Positions 7,204-16,235 of a stretch of DNA of 64,000 nucleotides are shown here, one piece after another. A model generated the notes under the pieces. It did not search any database, had not been told where the DNA came from, and saw only the letters and a program-made list of their open reading frames with translations. Numbering within the stretch: the first letter of the stretch is position 1; each line of letters begins with the position of its first letter. The stretch covers positions 310,001 through 374,000 of the forward strand of contig NZ_PCPS01000003.1 of the NCBI RefSeq assembly GCF_002975405.1, written 5' to 3'. The stretch comes from Arthrobacter sp. MYb229. GTDB taxonomy: Bacteria; Actinomycetota; Actinomycetes; Actinomycetales; Micrococcaceae. Position numbers and translations under genes: made by a program.

Positions 7204-8172
7204 CTACTCGGCTCCGGTATCGAAATCCTTTCGGTTGGCCAGCCGTGGATCATCCCCGTCCGGAACTACCATCACCGGGCCCTTGGAGTGGTGCAAGACC
7301 CCTTGGCTGGTGGAGCCAAGCAGCATGCCGGCAAAACCACCGCGTCCGCGTGAACCGGTTACCGTGAGGACCGCATGTTCGGACTCGCGAATCAGCACCT
7401 CCACCGGCGGCCCGGAGATCACATCGGTTTCGACCTCGAGATTTGGGAAGTGTGATTTGATCCAGCGCCGCCCGACATCCATTTGATAGCGAACGTCCTC
7501 AAGCACCGCTTCCTGATCAACGGTGGCGGGCATCCACGCAAGGGCCGCCGAAACCGGCGAGACCGCGCACACCACGCGGAGCCTCAGGTCCCGGGCCAAC
7601 GCCGCTTCCGCCGCCGCGAGCACCGCCGAGCGCGCGCGCTCCGAACCATCCACGCCGACAACAATCGTCTGGCGCTCCGGCGCATCCTCTAGGGTCTGCT
7701 CCTGCTCCTTGGCCATGGACAATGGCACCACCACGGTGGGGCACTTGGCGTGCGCCGGCAAAGCCGAGGAAACCGACCCCAGCAGCCTGCCTACGAAGCC
7801 TCCTCGGCCACGAGTGCCGACAACGACGAGCTCGGCATCCGCGCTCAGATCCAGCAGGACCCCAGAGGGATCTCCTGACTCGATGTAAGTGCGAATTGTT
7901 GCCTGGCTGCCTTCTAGCTCCGCGCGCGCTTGGCGCACGATGTCCTCGGCTCCGCCACGGATCAAATCGTCATCCAGTGTGGAGTACCCGGCGTCCATGG
8001 ACGACGCGGCGAAAACGGGAATCGTGTAGGCGGACACGATATTCAGAACGCTGCCACGGCGCACCGCTTCTCGTTCTGCCCAGCGCAAGGCGCACTTGCT
8101 CTGCTGGGAACCGTCGGCGCCGACGACAATACCCTCGATTTTTTCAGTTTCGACTGGTGCTTCGTCACTCAT
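7204..8172 (-). CDS. Tandem universal stress protein (two UspA domains)
   Basis: A 322-residue cytosolic protein with two UspA domains (about 12-150 and 168-310). Both keep the ATP-binding signature: GTRGRGGFVGRLLGS in the first and GSRGRGGFAGMLLGS in the second, with VVGADGS and VVGVDGS at the strand-1 positions. Tandem ATP-binding Usps in Actinobacteria respond to stationary phase, hypoxia or other stresses; the exact partner is unknown. The start ATG 8172 is preceded by GAGGAG at good spacing. It is transcribed alone and has its own terminator. Confidence 0.9.
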   Translation of the reverse strand: MSDEAPVETEKIEGIVVGADGSQQSKCALRWAEREAVRRGSVLNIVSAYTIPVFAASSMDAGYSTLDDDLIRGGAEDIVRQARAELEGSQATIRTYIESGDPSGVLLDLSADAELVVVGTRGRGGFVGRLLGSVSSALPAHAKCPTVVVPLSMAKEQEQTLEDAPERQTIVVGVDGSERARSAVLAAAEAALARDLRLRVVCAVSPVSAALAWMPATVDQEAVLEDVRYQMDVGRRWIKSHFPNLEVETDVISGPPVEVLIRESEHAVLTVTGSRGRGGFAGMLLGSTSQGVLHHSKGPVMVVPDGDDPRLANRKDFDTGAE

Positions 8173-8342
8173 CAGACTCGCTCCTCATTGACCTGTGATG
8201 GCATGGGGTGTGACCCCCCTTACAACCAATGTACTTCCAATCTTCGCCCACAGTGTGAGTTGGGTCTAATGATTTCACGCTAAGCCTACTCAGCTATGAG
8301 ATCGGTATGTATCTATACCCAAAACGTCATAGAATTTTTACC

Positions 8343-9791
8343 ATGCCCTCCACCACCAGAACAGTGTCTGAGACATCCTTCCCGGCGCGTGTTGACCGAT
8401 ACTTCAAAATCTCGGAACGCCGCTCAACTTTTGCAACCGAAGTCCGTGGCGGCATCGCCACCTTCTTCGCGATGAGCTATATCGTTGTGCTCAACCCGCT
8501 AGTGCTTTCCGGAGCCGACGCGTCCGGCGGCGAACTCGGAATCCAGCGCGTAGCTGCTGTCACCGCATTCGTTGCAGGTATCCTGACCATTTTGATGGGC
8601 ATCTGGGCTCGCCACCCATTCGCGATGGCCACCGGGCTGGGCGTAAATGCCTTTGTTGCGATTACCGTGGCGACGAATCCGGAGCTTACCTGGCCAGATG
8701 TCATGGGGTTGGTGGTCGTCGCAGGTATCGTCATGTTCCTGTTGGTCCTCACCGGCTTTAGAACCGCCGTGTTCCGTGCCGTTCCGGCGGGCCTGAAAAC
8801 GGCAATCGTGGTCGGCATCGGCATGTTCATCGCGCTGATCGGCTTGGTCAACGCTGGCTTCGTGCAGCGTATCCCCGATGCTGCGAATACCACCGTGCCG
8901 GTGGGCCTGGGGTTTGACGGCAAGCTGATGGGCTGGCCAATCGTGGTCTTTGTGGTCGGTTTGCTGCTGACCATGGCGTTGGTAGTGCGCAAGGTCAAGG
9001 GCGCTATCCTCATCGGAATCGTCGCCGCAGCAGCTTTGGCAAATATCTTCGAAGCCGTGTTCAACATCGGAGAGAAGGAGACGAGCACCTGGTCTTTGGT
9101 CGTCCCTTCGCTGCCAAGCTGGACGCTGCCGGATTTGAGCCTCATCGGCCAGGTCAATCTCTTTGGATCATTTGAAAAGCTTGGCGTCACGGCGGCTTCA
9201 TTGCTGGCCTTCGTGATTCTGCTGTCGATTTTCTTCGACGCCATGGGCACCATGGTTGGCTTGGCTTCCGAGGCGGGCGTCTTGGATAAAGACGGAAATA
9301 TCCCGAATGTCGACAAGGTCCTGCTCGTTGATGCGGCCGGTGCCATCGTCGGCGGCGGCACCTCCAGCTCATCGGCCCAGATCTTCGTGGAGTCCGGTGC
9401 CGGCATCGGCGAAGGTGCACGTACCGGGCTGGCTTCGGTAGTCACCGGTCTAATGCTCATCGTGGCGATGTTCCTGACTCCGCTGATCCACCTTGTCCCT
9501 TTCGAAGCGGTCGCGCCCGCTTTAGTCGTTGTGGGCTTCATGATGGTTTCGCAGGTCTCGAAAATTGACTGGAATGATTGGGGCATTGCCCTGCCCGCGT
9601 TCCTGACCTTCACCCTGATGCCGTTCACCTTCTCCATCGCCAACGGCATCGGAGCTGGCTTCATCTCCTACGTGTTCATCCGAGCCGCGCAGGGCCGCGC
9701 GAAGGAGATCCACCCGTTGATGTGGGTTGTCGCTGCCGCCTTTGTGCTGTTCTTCGGCATCGGACTGATTGAGAATCTCATCGGAATGTAA
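8343..9791 (+). CDS. NCS2-family purine permease (AzgA-like)
   Basis: A 482-residue inner-membrane permease with about 12-14 hydrophobic segments, of the AzgA branch of the nucleobase-cation symporter-2 family, which imports adenine, guanine or hypoxanthine with protons. Diagnostic parts are the N-terminal STFATEVRGGIATFFAMSYI, the TGLGVNAFVA helix, FFDAMGTMVG and GGGTSSSSAQIFVESGAGIGEG. I choose ATG 8343 because homologs begin a few residues before the VDRYFKI segment; ATG 8307 is in frame but adds 12 atypical residues. There is no clear ribosome-binding site. A strong terminator follows. Confidence 0.9.
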   Translation: MPSTTRTVSETSFPARVDRYFKISERRSTFATEVRGGIATFFAMSYIVVLNPLVLSGADASGGELGIQRVAAVTAFVAGILTILMGIWARHPFAMATGLGVNAFVAITVATNPELTWPDVMGLVVVAGIVMFLLVLTGFRTAVFRAVPAGLKTAIVVGIGMFIALIGLVNAGFVQRIPDAANTTVPVGLGFDGKLMGWPIVVFVVGLLLTMALVVRKVKGAILIGIVAAAALANIFEAVFNIGEKETSTWSLVVPSLPSWTLPDLSLIGQVNLFGSFEKLGVTAASLLAFVILLSIFFDAMGTMVGLASEAGVLDKDGNIPNVDKVLLVDAAGAIVGGGTSSSSAQIFVESGAGIGEGARTGLASVVTGLMLIVAMFLTPLIHLVPFEAVAPALVVVGFMMVSQVSKIDWNDWGIALPAFLTFTLMPFTFSIANGIGAGFISYVFIRAAQGRAKEIHPLMWVVAAAFVLFFGIGLIENLIGM

Positions 9792-9804
9792 CCGAGGCAG
9801 AAGC

Positions 9805-9848
9805 AGCGCCGGCTCGGCATCGTATCCCTACGGTGCCGAGCCGGCGCT
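9805..9848. terminator. Bidirectional terminator between purine permease and RibD-like gene
   Basis: A 15-base perfect stem (arms AGCGCCGGCTCGGCA and TGCCGAGCCGGCGCT) with a 14-base loop, followed by ATTTAAA, between two convergent genes. Confidence 0.85.
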
Positions 9849-9860
9849 ATTTAAAGCCAC

Positions 9861-10433
9861 TCAGCGCGGGATCGGGCGTGGGGCGTAGATGAGTTCCTGC
9901 GTATGCCCATCGAGCAGCGTCGCGGATATCAGTTCAAGATCAAAATCGCCAAACCCCTCAAAGATGCGCTCGCGTCCGGTAATTCCGGTAATCACCGGGT
10001 AGAGCGTGAGCTGCAGAAAATCCACTAGTCCCGCACCCATCAGCGCCCGGTTCATCGACAGGCTGCCATGCGAGCGGAGCGGCATGGTTGATTCATTCTT
10101 CAACCTGCGCACCACATCGACGGCATCCGCGGATTCAAGCGTGCTGTTTTTCCAGCTCAGGTCGGTTTCGGCGTTCAGCGTAGAGGAGATGACAATTTTG
10201 GGTTGGGCCGACATTTTGGCAACCCACTCGTCCGGGTCTGCCCAATCCTCCAGCATAGACGACATCATCGTGTAGGTGGTGGCACCGAAAACCATGAGCG
10301 TCGGCCGGTCGTACAGGCGGCTGCGGTGTGCAAGGAGTTCGGGACCTTGCTTGCCCCAGTATCCTTCCCAGGGTTCGGTCGCGGCGGCAAACCCGTCGAG
10401 CGAACTGAAAACGTCAAACGTATAGGTCATCAT
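9861..10433 (-). CDS. RibD C-terminal/dihydrofolate reductase-like protein
   Basis: A 190-residue cytosolic protein with the dihydrofolate-reductase fold of the RibD C-terminal family. It begins TYTFDVFSSLDGFAA, a typical first strand and loop, and has LMVFGATTYTMM, KIVISSTL and the LQLTLYPVITG C-terminal block. Members reduce small carbonyl or imine substrates with NADPH, but most, like this one, have no defined substrate. The start is one of two adjacent ATG codons (10433 or 10430). No operon partner is evident. Confidence 0.82.
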   Translation of the reverse strand: MMTYTFDVFSSLDGFAAATEPWEGYWGKQGPELLAHRSRLYDRPTLMVFGATTYTMMSSMLEDWADPDEWVAKMSAQPKIVISSTLNAETDLSWKNSTLESADAVDVVRRLKNESTMPLRSHGSLSMNRALMGAGLVDFLQLTLYPVITGITGRERIFEGFGDFDLELISATLLDGHTQELIYAPRPIPR

Positions 10434-10590
10434 GACCGCCCCTTAGCTGAGTCGACCATGCGTGGCACCTGTTCCGGCACCGACGGGCCGAGAGCACTCA
10501 CCTTAGTCCTCTGCAGTCCAAAGAACAACGCCTGCGCACCCGTTGGGTAGCATGTGGGCTATGGCAGTTAGGCGCAGACGGAGGATGAGG

Positions 10591-11085
10591 ATGTCTCAAG
10601 GTAATAAATGGATTGAGATCGCCGCAGGGTTGAAGAATCAGGCTATGCGAACCGCATTGGGTCTGGTCCTCGCCGGTGCGCAAGAGCAGCTCAGCGACTC
10701 GGCCCAGAGCCGCAAGGACTTGCAGCGCTGGGCCAAGATCGGATTGCTCACCTCGCATGAAGGCCGCTGGCAGCTGAACGATGAGCTGCTGGAGGAAACC
10801 CTCGCCGCGGCAGCAGCGTCCAGCACCCAGCGCGCTGGGGTCATGCGCTACTTCACCGGCCCACGGCTGAATGCCTTGCCCGCACGTCCGGCGGACCGCC
10901 TTGAAGTCATGCTCCATATCCGCGACCACGTGCTCTTCACCGGAGAATCCCTACGCGAAGATCAGCTCAACGAGCGGTTGCGGGTGATCCACGAAGACGT
11001 GGCGCTGCTACGCCGCTATCTGGTGGACCATGAGCTGGTCCACCGCGATCTCGACGGAAGCCACTACCGCCTGCCGGCTAAATAA
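10591..11085 (+). CDS. DUF2087-domain protein, putative transcriptional regulator
   Basis: A 164-residue protein. The N-terminal part looks like a winged-helix segment (AGLKNQAMRTALGLVLAG, LQRWAKIGLLTSHEG), and the C-terminal about 75 residues match the DUF2087 pattern: YFTGPRLNALPAR, then LRVIHEDVALLRRYLVDHELVHRDLDGSHYRL. DUF2087 proteins are usually small DNA-binding regulators. ATG 10591 has GGAGG six bases upstream, better than the upstream in-frame codons that would add an Arg-rich tail. Its 3' end overlaps the convergent methyltransferase-like gene by 8 bases. Confidence 0.82.
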   Translation: MSQGNKWIEIAAGLKNQAMRTALGLVLAGAQEQLSDSAQSRKDLQRWAKIGLLTSHEGRWQLNDELLEETLAAAAASSTQRAGVMRYFTGPRLNALPARPADRLEVMLHIRDHVLFTGESLREDQLNERLRVIHEDVALLRRYLVDHELVHRDLDGSHYRLPAK

Positions 11086-11902
11086 TCGGTGCGGCTCCGG
11101 CGGCGAAGCGCGCCACCGCTGGACCCGAAACAAGTTGCGCCGGCAATGGAGCGGTGCGCAGATTCTTTTCGAAACTTGCCCCGAGAGCCAACGGTTCATC
11201 GCTGGCGAGGAAAACGATATTGCCGTACCGCCGGCCCTTGAACATCGGCGGGTCGGCAATCATTGCCACGTGCGCAAAGACCGAAAGCAAGGTGGCTGCC
11301 TCGGCTCGGGCGCCTGCCAGATCAGCCGAGTCGCCACAGTTCAGCAGGTACACGCCTCCTTGGTCCAGCACGCGTTGGGCCTGCTTGGCGTAGCCGATGG
11401 TGGTCAGCTCGCGCGGGGTTGTACTACCGGCGAACACATCGCGAATGATGACGTCGCGGCTGTCGTCGCTGAGCGTCGGAAGCACCTGCCCGGCATCACC
11501 CACACGCAATCGCACCAGCGGGGCGCGAGGCACCTCGAAACGGGTGCGCACCAGCTCGGCGAGCTTCGCATCGAGTTCCACCACGACTTGGCGAGCATTC
11601 TCGTAGGCGGCGGCCACCCAGCGAGCCATCGAGCAACCGCCACCACCAAGGTGCAGCACGCGCAGCTTGCGAGCACGTCCGTCGAATTGTTCGGCGGGGA
11701 ATCCGAAGGTGAAGACGGGTTCCATCCAGCGCATGTATTCGAAGTCCAAATAACCTGGATCATCGAGGTCTATATGCGAAGAGGGAACACCATTGACTTT
11801 GAGGATGAAGCGATTCGCCCCATAGGGGTCCGGTTCGATCTCGGCCAAACCGGTATCGATCTCGTAGCTTCCAAGCATGACGTTGCTATCGGTCTTAGCC
11901 AT
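11078..11902 (-). CDS. Spermidine synthase-like Rossmann methyltransferase-fold protein
   Basis: A 274-residue protein of the spermine/spermidine synthase superfamily. It has the nucleotide-binding motif VLHLGGGGCSMARWVA, an acidic strand-2 end (VVVELDAKLAELVR), GDAGQVLP and IIRDVFAGSTTPREL. True SpeE enzymes transfer aminopropyl groups, but many actinobacterial members lack polyamine-site residues and are of unknown role. The start ATG 11902 overlaps the GNAT stop in ATGGCTAA, indicating translational coupling. Longer in-frame starts run inside the GNAT gene and are rejected. Confidence 0.8.
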   Translation of the reverse strand: MAKTDSNVMLGSYEIDTGLAEIEPDPYGANRFILKVNGVPSSHIDLDDPGYLDFEYMRWMEPVFTFGFPAEQFDGRARKLRVLHLGGGGCSMARWVAAAYENARQVVVELDAKLAELVRTRFEVPRAPLVRLRVGDAGQVLPTLSDDSRDVIIRDVFAGSTTPRELTTIGYAKQAQRVLDQGGVYLLNCGDSADLAGARAEAATLLSVFAHVAMIADPPMFKGRRYGNIVFLASDEPLALGASFEKNLRTAPLPAQLVSGPAVARFAAGAAPII

Positions 11903-12416
11903 GTCGGCGCACCATCCGAACCTCACGCAGTCCGGCCCAAGAGCCAACGAGCTCTTCGGAAGTTCCGTCCGGGACGAATCCATGCTTGCTGTAGAAAGCG
12001 ACTGCTCGCTCATTTCCCGCCAGTACCCAGACCAGAGCGTCACGCTGGCCAAGCACGGTGTCCATTAGATGGGCGCCGAGTCCACCGCCGTAGTACTCTT
12101 CCAGCACGTAGAGCACGCCTAGTTCGATATCGACCCCGGTGTCCTGATCTTCTTCAATGGTTGGAGTGCCACCGGCTAAGCCAATAATCTTTCCGTCGCC
12201 GGACTCGGCGATCCAGAATTGGGCTCCCCCGGCCAACCCACGTTCCCACCAGGCCAGCTGCTGCTCGAGCTGCGCTTCGTGGTAGGCGAAGAACTCTTCG
12301 TCGCGGAAGCCCGAATAGGCTTGGCGCCAGGCCAGCAACTTCATTTCAAGGGCCGCCCGCAAATCTTGTTCTTGGGCTAGTCGGATTCGATACTCGTTCA
12401 AAAGTGACACATACAT
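11895..12416 (-). CDS. GNAT-family N-acetyltransferase
   Basis: A 173-residue acetyl-CoA-dependent acetyltransferase. The N-terminal strand IRLAQEQDLRAALEMKLLAWRQAY, the beta-4/5 segment ELGVLYVLEEYYGGGLGAHLMD (acetyl-CoA pyrophosphate loop, here YYGGGLGAHLM in place of the usual Q/RxxGxG/A) and the late ALVWVLAGNERAVAFYSKHGF are typical of RimI-like GNATs. The substrate is unknown. It is the first gene of a two-gene unit with the spermidine-synthase-like gene, so acetylation of a polyamine-like substrate is possible, but this is inference. Confidence 0.87.
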   Translation of the reverse strand: MYVSLLNEYRIRLAQEQDLRAALEMKLLAWRQAYSGFRDEEFFAYHEAQLEQQLAWWERGLAGGAQFWIAESGDGKIIGLAGGTPTIEEDQDTGVDIELGVLYVLEEYYGGGLGAHLMDTVLGQRDALVWVLAGNERAVAFYSKHGFVPDGTSEELVGSWAGLREVRMVRRHG

Positions 12417-12551
12417 ACATTACGTCAGCGAGGCCCCCTGCGTCGCTAAGCACCACTACCCTCCTACTTAAGGACTATTGCTTGTGGCCGTGGAGTTTGA
12501 AAAACTGCCTAGATAGTTACTTAAAATGCTGTAGCGAAAGGGTGGTCACTG

Positions 12552-12929
12552 GTGGATCGGAACGAAAAGTTCGCGAACTTTACCGGCGGTGTCGTGACAG
12601 GCCTAACGCTGGTCGTCTGCCTGTCGCCGACGTTTTGGATCATCTGCTTCGGATCACTGCTTTTGATTATCAGTTTCAGCCTGCTGGCCAGGTTTGAAGG
12701 CATCTGGGGACCAACCACTGCCAAGCACTGGTACTACATTCTTCCGATGATCCTTGCTCCAACGATCGGGGGGCTGCTACGCGAAACGGGTTACGCATTA
12801 TGGCTCGGGGCCATCGTCGCGGTGCTCGGCGGTTTTGCGACAAACTTGCTCGTTCGGCGTTTCCCGCCGTTCAAGATTCCGGCGTCTTCGGTGGCGAGCC
12901 AGTATTCCACCAGCTCGCTCTCTGGCTAG
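12552..12929 (+). CDS. Small integral membrane protein, function unknown
   Basis: A 125-residue protein with about four hydrophobic segments (residues about 14-32, 33-46, 63-80 and 82-100) and an N-terminal MDRNEKFANF. It begins with GTG 12552; a purine-rich AAAGGG lies about 12 bases upstream. The last residues are a Ser-rich tail. I recognise no family. It converges with the O-methyltransferase gene, overlapping it by four bases. Confidence 0.6.
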   Translation: MDRNEKFANFTGGVVTGLTLVVCLSPTFWIICFGSLLLIISFSLLARFEGIWGPTTAKHWYYILPMILAPTIGGLLRETGYALWLGAIVAVLGGFATNLLVRRFPPFKIPASSVASQYSTSSLSG

Positions 12930-13615
12930 ATCACCCGAGCAATGGCAAATCCGTCCCAGCCCTTGGTCCCAACGGTCTGCAGCGCGGTTGCCGAGACCCG
13001 TGGTGAATCGCGCAGCCACCTGAGCCCCTCTTGCACGCCCCGCACATCAGCCTCGTTGGCCCCGTGCTCGGCCGCGTCGTCAAGCACCGCACCACCGCGA
13101 ATGACGTTATCGAGGATCAGCACCGTCCCGGGACGCGAGAGTTCTAGGGCAAGTTCCAAGTAGCGCACGTTATTGCGTTTATCTGCGTCGATGAAGACCA
13201 GTTCAAATGGCGCAGTTCCCGCGGCGATCAGATTCTCAAGCGATCCCTTGGCTGCGCCAAGTTTGATCTCAACGCGCTCCGAAAGTCCGGCACGTTGCAA
13301 ATTCTCACGGGCAATGGAAGCATGCAGGGGCTCAAATTCGCAAGAGATCACCTGCCCGCGCTCACCCACCCCACGAGCTAGCCAGCTCGTTGAATACCCG
13401 CCCAGCGTGCCGACCTCAAGCACACGCCGAGCACCGACTATCTCGGCCATCAGCTGCAGGAACTTGCCCTGAGCGGTGCTGACCTCGATTCGAGGCAAAC
13501 CTGAGTCATGCGCATGTTCTCTACCGGCCTCAAGTTCTGGGATTTCGAGCCCCAGTGCCTCGTTGAGGTAGGTGTCGACCTCCACGCTCTCACGTTCTGC
13601 AGAATGGCGGATCAT
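12926..13615 (-). CDS. O-methyltransferase (class I SAM, Methyltransf_3 type)
   Basis: A 229-residue SAM-dependent enzyme of the catechol/caffeoyl-CoA O-methyltransferase family. Motif I is RVLEVGTLGGYSTSWLA, the acidic residue after strand 2 is in VISCEFEP, and FELVFIDADKRNN is the metal- and substrate-proximal block, followed by GTVLILDNVIRGG. Bacterial members methylate small phenols or remain without a known substrate. It is the second gene of a likely operon: the preceding thiamine-binding gene ends four bases before this start. Confidence 0.88.
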   Translation of the reverse strand: MIRHSAERESVEVDTYLNEALGLEIPELEAGREHAHDSGLPRIEVSTAQGKFLQLMAEIVGARRVLEVGTLGGYSTSWLARGVGERGQVISCEFEPLHASIARENLQRAGLSERVEIKLGAAKGSLENLIAAGTAPFELVFIDADKRNNVRYLELALELSRPGTVLILDNVIRGGAVLDDAAEHGANEADVRGVQEGLRWLRDSPRVSATALQTVGTKGWDGFAIARVI

Positions 13616-13619
13616 CTCA

Positions 13620-13928
13620 TTACTCCTCGCTGGATTCGATCGCCTGCTCTAGGCGCCGGACTTTTCCGTCCAATTCACCCGTATACCCCGGGCGAATATC
13701 TGCCTTGAGCACCAGCGAAACTCGAGATCCGTATTTGCTTACGGCCATGGTGGCGTCTTTGACGACAGCCATGACTTCGTCCCATTCGCCTTCGATTTCG
13801 GTGAACATCGAACTGGTGCGGTTCGGAAGCCCGGAGGCGCGAACTATGCGCACCGCTTCGGCTACGGCGTCATGAACCGAGGCATCGGCGTTGTCGGTAC
13901 TTGGGGCAACTGAAAAAGCTACGATCAT
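13620..13928 (-). CDS. Thiamine-binding protein family (MTH1187/YkoF-like)
   Basis: A 102-residue ferredoxin-like protein of the MTH1187/UPF0045 family: IVAFSVAPSTDN at the first strand, SMFTEIEGEWDEVMAVVKDA in the middle and RVSLVLKADIRPGYTG near the end. Family members bind thiamine or related ligands and are often tetrameric; a transport or salvage link is inferred in other species. It is the promoter-proximal gene with the O-methyltransferase. Confidence 0.82.
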   Translation of the reverse strand: MIVAFSVAPSTDNADASVHDAVAEAVRIVRASGLPNRTSSMFTEIEGEWDEVMAVVKDATMAVSKYGSRVSLVLKADIRPGYTGELDGKVRRLEQAIESSEE

Positions 13929-14009
13929 GTCTCTACTCTCCCACCGACGCTCGAGCTTGTCACGACGTTGTTGCGGTTACCCGCGCGGGGATGCCGGCAC
14001 ACGCCTAAA

Positions 14010-14468
14010 ATGAGATTCATGGATTTCAGCGCCTTCTCTCGATACGCAGCACTTGGCTTAGCACCGGACGCGGACCCTCTGCTGGTTCGGGCAGAAGAGC
14101 AAAACAGCGACTACGAATCAGGGCTGGTCTCGTTCGGCGGCCGGCGGTGGAGGATCCGCACGGCCCGCATCACCGATACCAAACCTGGAGCGTTCCTCGC
14201 TTGCTGGACTCGAAACGCCGACGGACGCACCGAACCTTTTAGCTCGGACGAACAGATTTCAGGACTTCTGGTTTTTGTGCAAGACGCCGAGCGTTTCGGG
14301 GTCTTCCGGTTCACCGCCGAACTGTTGCGCAGTCTTGGTATCACCAGCTCGGAAGCGAAGCCCGGCAAACGCGGATTTCGGGTTTACCCCAGCTGGTGCA
14401 CCGAGTTGAATCCGCAGGCGCAACGCACTCAGCGAGCCCAAGCTGCGGCTTTTAGCGTACTTGGCTAA
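14010..14468 (+). CDS. MepB family protein
   Basis: A 152-residue protein of the MepB family. The typical blocks are the central SGLVSFGGRRWRIRTARITDTKPGAF region (residues about 34-60), the FSSDEQISGLLVFVQD segment, FGVFRFTAELL and a C-terminal GKRGFRVYPSWC. MepB was named from the Staphylococcus aureus mepRAB efflux operon, but its biochemical role is unknown. ATG 14010 and ATG 14019 are both possible starts; neither has a strong ribosome-binding site. Confidence 0.82.
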   Translation: MRFMDFSAFSRYAALGLAPDADPLLVRAEEQNSDYESGLVSFGGRRWRIRTARITDTKPGAFLACWTRNADGRTEPFSSDEQISGLLVFVQDAERFGVFRFTAELLRSLGITSSEAKPGKRGFRVYPSWCTELNPQAQRTQRAQAAAFSVLG

Positions 14469-14519
14469 GCGTCCTGGCTTCGGGCCACCGCGGACCTCGG
14501 CGAGCGCCTACCGGACCGC

Positions 14520-14837
14520 TTAGGCAGCCAGTCCGGTGGCGCGCAGTGCGACCGCAGCCAAGGCGCCAACGAGCACCACCACGAGGTATGGGGCTTTGAA
14601 GACTAGCGCGATCGTTGCCGCGGCCAGCGCACCGATACGCGCGTCAATGACAAGTTCCTGCCCGCTGGTCACCGCGTTCATGGTGACCAGCGAGGCCAGC
14701 AGGGCGACGGTGAGGGTTGCTGCCACATGGCTCATCAACGGAGAATCAAGTACTTTTCGCGGCACAAAATAGCCGCAGATCTTCAGCGCGAAGGCCGCCG
14801 CGCAGGCGCCGAGCAGCCACCAGCTCAATTCGCTCAT
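14520..14837 (-). CDS. azlD: AzlD-type branched-chain amino-acid exporter small subunit
   Basis: A 105-residue membrane protein with three or four hydrophobic segments and the family-typical WWLLGACAAAFALKICGYFVP start followed by a PLMSHVAATLTVALLASLV helix. AzlD works with AzlC to export branched-chain amino acids (as in the BrnFE/AzlCD systems). Its ATG overlaps the azlC stop by four bases (ATGA), so translation is coupled. It is the last gene of the GDPD-AlaX-AzlC-AzlD unit. Confidence 0.88.
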   Translation of the reverse strand: MSELSWWLLGACAAAFALKICGYFVPRKVLDSPLMSHVAATLTVALLASLVTMNAVTSGQELVIDARIGALAAATIALVFKAPYLVVVLVGALAAVALRATGLAA

Positions 14838-15565
14838 GACTTCTCCTGATCTACTTGCTGCAGGTCTCCGTGTTCGGTCGCCGGTTCGGCGCGGCGCCCG
14901 GTGAGCACCGCAAACGCCACCGCGCAGCCGGCGGTGATCAAAATTGGCACACCGGGAACCGTCAGCGGCACGGCAAACGCGGTGACCACGGCCGCGGCGA
15001 AGGCGACGATAATCGGCTGGGCGGATTTCAGCCGCGGCCACAATAGTCCGAGGAACGCCGCCACCGCGGCTCCGTCGAGCCCCCACGCTGCCGGATCCCC
15101 CATCCGTTCGCCGAGCAAGGCGCCAACGAGCGTAAACAGGTTCCAGAGCGCATACACGCCGAGCCCGGCGGTCCAGAAACCACGGTGCCGCTCGCTTTGG
15201 CTCGCCTGTCCAAGGCTTGTTGCGGTGGACTCGTCGATGGTGACCTGAGCCATCAGCGGAACCATGCGCGCCCCAGGGCGCAGGGCCTGCTTGAGCTGCA
15301 TCCCGTACACCGCATTGCGCACGCCGAGCAGTGTCGCAGCAGAGAAAGCCGCCGAGGCGGCCCCGCCGCCGGAGATCACCCCGATGAAGGCGAACTGCGA
15401 CCCGCCGGTGAACATCAGGGCGCTCAACGCCACCGTCTGCCAAAGGTTCAGCCCCGCGGCAATAGCCAGTGCGCCAAAGGAAATCCCGTAGAGGCCTGTC
15501 GCAAGCGCGATGGACAGGCCCATCTTGGTGGCCGGGGTCAGCCAGCTAGTCGGCGTGGCGGGCAT
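14834..15565 (-). CDS. azlC: AzlC-type branched-chain amino-acid exporter large subunit
   Basis: A 243-residue inner-membrane protein with about seven hydrophobic segments. AzlC hallmarks are [34 protein letters not shown] and [10 protein letters not shown], followed by QVTIDESTA. It forms the exporter with AzlD. I choose ATG 15565, which lies inside the end of the AlaX gene (20-base overlap); the longer frame from 15610 would add 15 residues translated from AlaX sequence. The C-terminus is polar and cytosolic. Confidence 0.88.
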   Translation of the reverse strand: MPATPTSWLTPATKMGLSIALATGLYGISFGALAIAAGLNLWQTVALSALMFTGGSQFAFIGVISGGGAASAAFSAATLLGVRNAVYGMQLKQALRPGARMVPLMAQVTIDESTATSLGQASQSERHRGFWTAGLGVYALWNLFTLVGALLGERMGDPAAWGLDGAAVAAFLGLLWPRLKSAQPIIVAFAAAVVTAFAVPLTVPGVPILITAGCAVAFAVLTGRRAEPATEHGDLQQVDQEKS

Positions 15566-16235
15566 CGTATCGAATCTTGTAGACACCGCGTTTGACCCGT
15601 GCTTGGCCAATTTTTACCTCGTCCAGCTGGTCCACGTGTTGCACATGGGTTCCACCGCACGGTTCGCTGTTCACTCCGGCGATGCTAACCGTACGGTGGC
15701 CCTGCTCGTCGATCAGGGTGCTGATTTCGCCACCTTGCGAAATCAGCTCATCCACCCGCTGTTGCAGCCAGGCTTCCGCCGCTGCCCGCTCGGTTTCGTC
15801 GCCCAGCGGCAAGTCCACGCTGGAGGGGTCAAAATCCAGGCGTGACTGTCCCTGGAAGTGCGAGTGGCCGCGGTGTTCCCAACCGCGCTCTTCCCCCGCA
15901 AAACCAAGAATGTGCCCCGCGGTGTGCAAGGCCGCATTGCTGCGCCGGTTCTCGGCGGCGATGCTCGACGTGACCGTTTCCCCTGCGGCATGGTCTCCTG
16001 CGCCGTAGAGAATCACCATTCCGCTTGCCGAGCGGCCCACATCGACCCCAACGCCGTTGACCGAGCCGCGGTCCTCCGGCTGCCCGCCGCCGCGCGGGTG
16101 GAAGATATTGGGGCTCAGCGCAATCCAGTCCCCCGTCTCGTCGCTGCCCGTGGCGATGACCGTGGCTTGGGCGGTGAAGACGTAGGAGTCGTGGAGATAC
16201 AGGTTATGCTGCGTAGCGGTTGTTTCGGTGCTCAT
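15546..16235 (-). CDS. AlaX-type alanyl-tRNA editing protein
   Basis: A 229-residue free-standing homolog of the alanyl-tRNA synthetase editing domain, which hydrolyses Ser-tRNA(Ala) or Gly-tRNA(Ala). The zinc ligands are His104 and His108 (HTAGH), Cys193 (PCGGTH) and His197. The N-terminal [12 protein letters not shown] loop marks the AlaX-M/L type. It overlaps the GDPD gene by four bases and azlC by 20, so all four genes of this unit are coupled. The neighbouring amino-acid exporter suggests shared handling of amino-acid stress, which is inference. Confidence 0.9.
   Translation of the reverse strand: MSTETTATQHNLYLHDSYVFTAQATVIATGSDETGDWIALSPNIFHPRGGGQPEDRGSVNGVGVDVGRSASGMVILYGAGDHAAGETVTSSIAAENRRSNAALHTAGHILGFAGEERGWEHRGHSHFQGQSRLDFDPSSVDLPLGDETERAAAEAWLQQRVDELISQGGEISTLIDEQGHRTVSIAGVNSEPCGGTHVQHVDQLDEVKIGQARVKRGVYKIRYDARHAD

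Noticed and set aside
8477-9664. 395-codon reverse frame opposite the purine permease
   Set aside because: Antisense of a clear permease; a common shadow in GC-rich DNA.
14838-15443. Longer reverse frame reading through azlD into azlC
   Set aside because: Only the last 105 codons match AzlD; upstream residues are an off-frame reading of azlC.
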